A stretch of 25,117 nucleotides of DNA, from the NCBI GenBank assembly GCA_963579025.1, contig CAUZFZ010000154.1, positions 1 through 25,117 of the forward strand, given 5' to 3'. Made by a program: the position numbers and the translations under genes. The first letter of the stretch is position 1. Every line of letters begins with the position of its first letter. Under the pieces are notes generated by a model, which was not told the origin of the DNA, made no database searches, and saw only the letters and a list, made by a program, of their open reading frames with translations. This DNA comes from CAUZFZ01 sp963579025. GTDB lineage: Bacteria > Planctomycetota > Planctomycetia > Planctomycetales > Planctomycetaceae. Of this stretch, positions 23,134-25,117 are shown in pieces.

Positions 23134-24948
23134 TCAGCGACGGGACTCCCTGATTGCAAAGCCGACGAGTCCCGTCACGCACAATACAAACAGAATCGAT
23201 CCTGCATTCAGCCAGCCACTCTCCTCGCTCCACACAATGGCGTAACCGAGCGTGCCGGTGATCAGTGCATAGTAAACAAACACGGGCAACGTGCGGCGAA
23301 TGACCAGTCCCTCGCGTCCGACGAGTCCCACGACCGCGGATGCCGCCACAACATTGTGGACACAGATCGTGTTCCCGGCGGCTCCCCCGACCGCCTGCAG
23401 CGCGACGATCCAGTCCGGTGCCACGCGGATGCGCGTGCCGACTTCAAACTGAAACAGCGAGAACATCATGTTGCTGACAGTATTACTGCCGGCGACGAAC
23501 GCGCCGAAGCCGCCAATGAAGGGAGCACAGATCGGCCAGGCCGCGCCGGTTGCCGCAGCCACGGCCTCGGCCAGGGCGATTGGCATTTTCTCGTAGCCGG
23601 CCGCTCCGCCGCTTGAGTTGATGAAGACCTGTACCATCGGCACGGTAAAGACCAGCGCGACCGACGCTGCCAGCATCGTTCGTGCGGACTTCTTCCATGC
23701 CCGAGCGTAAGCCGGGCCGCCCATCCGGTGCAGACCACACGCCAGCACGGAGACCAGAATGAAAATCGTGCCGGGCAGATACAGCGGCTGCACCTTTGAC
23801 GTGATTCGTGTCGCTCCATCGTCTCCCGCTGCAAGCCCACGCAAACCGTCCCAATCCACTGTGATCTGTGCCGCGGTCAGCCAGCCTTTCACTCGCAGCT
23901 CGGGCACACGTGTTGCGACAAGAAAGACCGCGACCAGCAGGTAAGGCAACCACGCCGTCGAGAGTCGCATGCCGGTGTCGGATGACTGTGATTCCTGCAG
24001 ATCGAGCGTACCACTCCATTCGGGTTCCCATGTCTCGCGCGGAGCAAAGTCCCATGCTTCGCCTTTTGGCATCAGGAAGCCGGATCGCGCCGCGGTGATG
24101 ACGATCGCCAGCCCCGTCAGTCCACCCAGCAGCGACGGAAATTCGGGACCCAGGAAAACGGCGACTGCCAGATACGGCAGCGTCATAGAGAGTGCTGCGA
24201 AGACAGCAAACTTCCACACCCGCAGGCCGTCGGCCAGCGATCGATTCGGTCCGAAGAACCGGGTCATCAGCGACACGACGAACAGCGGAATCAACGTGCC
24301 GGCCACACAGTGCAACAGCGCTACTTTCGCTGCGATCATGGCCAGGAATCCGGCATAGTCGACTTCGCCCGTTGTTTGCAGGACGAATCCACTGGCGCGC
24401 GCGTACTCCAGAACGCCGGCGTCGCCGCTGAGTCCGTTTCCAACTCCAACGAGTATCGGGGTTCCAAGTGCTCCGAACGAAACGGGTGTGCTCTGAATGA
24501 TCATCCCGGCCACCACAGCCGCCATCGCCGGGAATCCCAGACCAACCATCAGCGGAACGGCCACCGCGGCAGGCGTCCCGAACCCCGCCGAGCCTTCGAT
24601 AAACGAACCGAACAGCCAGGCGATGATAATGACCTGTATGCGGCGGTCCGGAGAGATGTCCGTAAAGCCTTTGCGGATGACACTCAGCGCACCGCTCTCC
24701 TGCAGCGTGTTCAACAGCAGGATCGCGCCGAAGATGATGTAGAGCAGCGAAGCCGCCACAATCAGGCCATGCGCGGACGCGATGGCCACCTGCACGATGG
24801 GCACCTGCCACACCAGCAACGCGAGCGCCGCCACTGTGAGATACGACAGCGGCATGGCTCGACTCGCCGGCCACCGCAACACGACGAGGAACAAACCGAC
24901 AACCAGGATCGGCAGGAATGCCAGAAACGCCAGCACGGCAGGATGCAT
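23134..24948 (-). CDS. L-lactate permease family (LctP/LldP) transporter
   Basis: A 604-residue polytopic membrane protein of the lactate permease family, predicted to import lactate or glycolate with protons. The family signature is clear: LLYIIFGAILLLNTLQESGAL, then SPDRRIQVIIIAWLFGSFIEG, SAGFGTPAAVAVPLMVGLGF and QSTPVSFGALGTPILVGVG. Later, CAPFIGGFGAFVAGSNTVSN and ICVHNVVAASAVVGL are also typical. About a dozen or more transmembrane helices cover the chain, with a longer polar loop around 300-330 and another near 365-390. The start at 24948 has CGGAG 6 bases ahead. Length is slightly above the roughly 550 residues common in the family. The hydrolase gene follows on the same strand across a hairpin repeat. 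Confidence 0.92.
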   Translation of the reverse strand: MHPAVLAFLAFLPILVVGLFLVVLRWPASRAMPLSYLTVAALALLVWQVPIVQVAIASAHGLIVAASLLYIIFGAILLLNTLQESGALSVIRKGFTDISPDRRIQVIIIAWLFGSFIEGSAGFGTPAAVAVPLMVGLGFPAMAAVVAGMIIQSTPVSFGALGTPILVGVGNGLSGDAGVLEYARASGFVLQTTGEVDYAGFLAMIAAKVALLHCVAGTLIPLFVVSLMTRFFGPNRSLADGLRVWKFAVFAALSMTLPYLAVAVFLGPEFPSLLGGLTGLAIVITAARSGFLMPKGEAWDFAPRETWEPEWSGTLDLQESQSSDTGMRLSTAWLPYLLVAVFLVATRVPELRVKGWLTAAQITVDWDGLRGLAAGDDGATRITSKVQPLYLPGTIFILVSVLACGLHRMGGPAYARAWKKSARTMLAASVALVFTVPMVQVFINSSGGAAGYEKMPIALAEAVAAATGAAWPICAPFIGGFGAFVAGSNTVSNMMFSLFQFEVGTRIRVAPDWIVALQAVGGAAGNTICVHNVVAASAVVGLVGREGLVIRRTLPVFVYYALITGTLGYAIVWSEESGWLNAGSILFVLCVTGLVGFAIRESRR

Positions 24949-25000
24949 AAGTCGCTCCGTGAATAAATCGCTCGCGGCGGAGCCGCAACCGTTTCACAAT

Positions 25001-25085
25001 GAATATCGAATGTCGAACAAGGAATTTCGAATGATGAAGTGCTTCACTTCGGACTTCGACATTCCTTGTTCGACATTCGATATTC
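25001..25085. repeat. Long inverted repeat with perfect 25-bp arms
   Basis: Arms 25001-25025 and 25061-25085 pair perfectly over 25 bp. The inner parts (25026-25041 and 25045-25060) continue to pair imperfectly, so the element folds into one long hairpin. It lies upstream of the permease gene, beginning about 50 bases before its start codon, where the promoter would be expected. It is AT-richer than its surroundings and non-coding. It resembles a palindromic repeat I recall as common in planctomycete genomes; that recollection is unverified. Confidence 0.85.
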
Positions 25086-25117
25086 GTGCCGCCAGGCATT
25101 GGCTTCTGAACTTGTCA

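Noticed and set aside
23483..25099. A 538-codon leftward open frame overlapping the permease gene
   Set aside because: It runs in another frame over the well-supported lactate permease, has an Arg/Gly/Ser-rich composition without domains, and begins inside the inverted repeat at 25001-25085.

Overview
The window looks like a chromosomal segment of a planctomycete. The reasons are a secreted sulfatase, a DUF1559 pseudopilin-type protein paired with a small lipoprotein, a DUF1570 HExxH protein with an SHD1-like N-terminus, an SMP-30-type secreted propeller, a very large secreted multidomain protein, and many intergenic palindromic repeats. This assignment is inferred from gene families; no rRNA or other marker gene is present. 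I saw no tRNA, rRNA, CRISPR array, transposase, integrase or phage gene.

Layout. 1-1492: hairpin repeats, then a leftward sulfatase. 1748-2770: a rightward SMP-30/gluconolactonase-like secreted protein, followed by a 125-bp MITE-like inverted-repeat element. 2913-3593: three tandem leftward genes for one-helix membrane microproteins, each ending in a CxxC-x10-CxxC zinc ribbon. 3726-3826: a long palindrome. 3888-5366: a DUF1570 metalloprotease-like protein. 5374-6955: leftward DUF1559 protein plus lipoprotein. 7119-7541: a zinc-ribbon protein whose reading frame lacks a normal start codon. 7720-8727: a DUF368 polyprenyl-phosphate translocase. 9068-11255: a lipoprotein coupled to an alkaline-phosphatase-superfamily protein.

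From 11277 to 24948 every confident gene is leftward. In order of transcription they are an LctP-type lactate permease, an alpha/beta hydrolase, a small membrane protein, a HemN-like radical SAM protein, a chorismate-lyase-like protein, a flavin-dependent halogenase-like protein and a 2313-residue secreted protein with glycosidase-like, propeller and discoidin-like parts.

The most interesting unit is 18343-21656. A chorismate pyruvate-lyase-like (UbiC/DUF98) gene overlaps by 4 bp (ATGA) a flavoprotein that carries GxGxxG, WxWxIP, FxxPxxSxG and a lysine at the expected catalytic position. This is the logic of bacterial halogenated hydroxybenzoate and phenol pathways. A radical SAM protein of unassigned function is encoded upstream on the same strand, separated by four tandem REP-like hairpins. 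The halogenation proposal is an inference from motifs and gene order.

The genome is strewn with distinct palindromic repeat families: at least seven different hairpin or inverted-repeat elements occupy the gene junctions here. Sulfatase, giant glycosidase-like protein, carbohydrate-type esterase and lactonase-like propeller fit a polysaccharide-degrading lifestyle.
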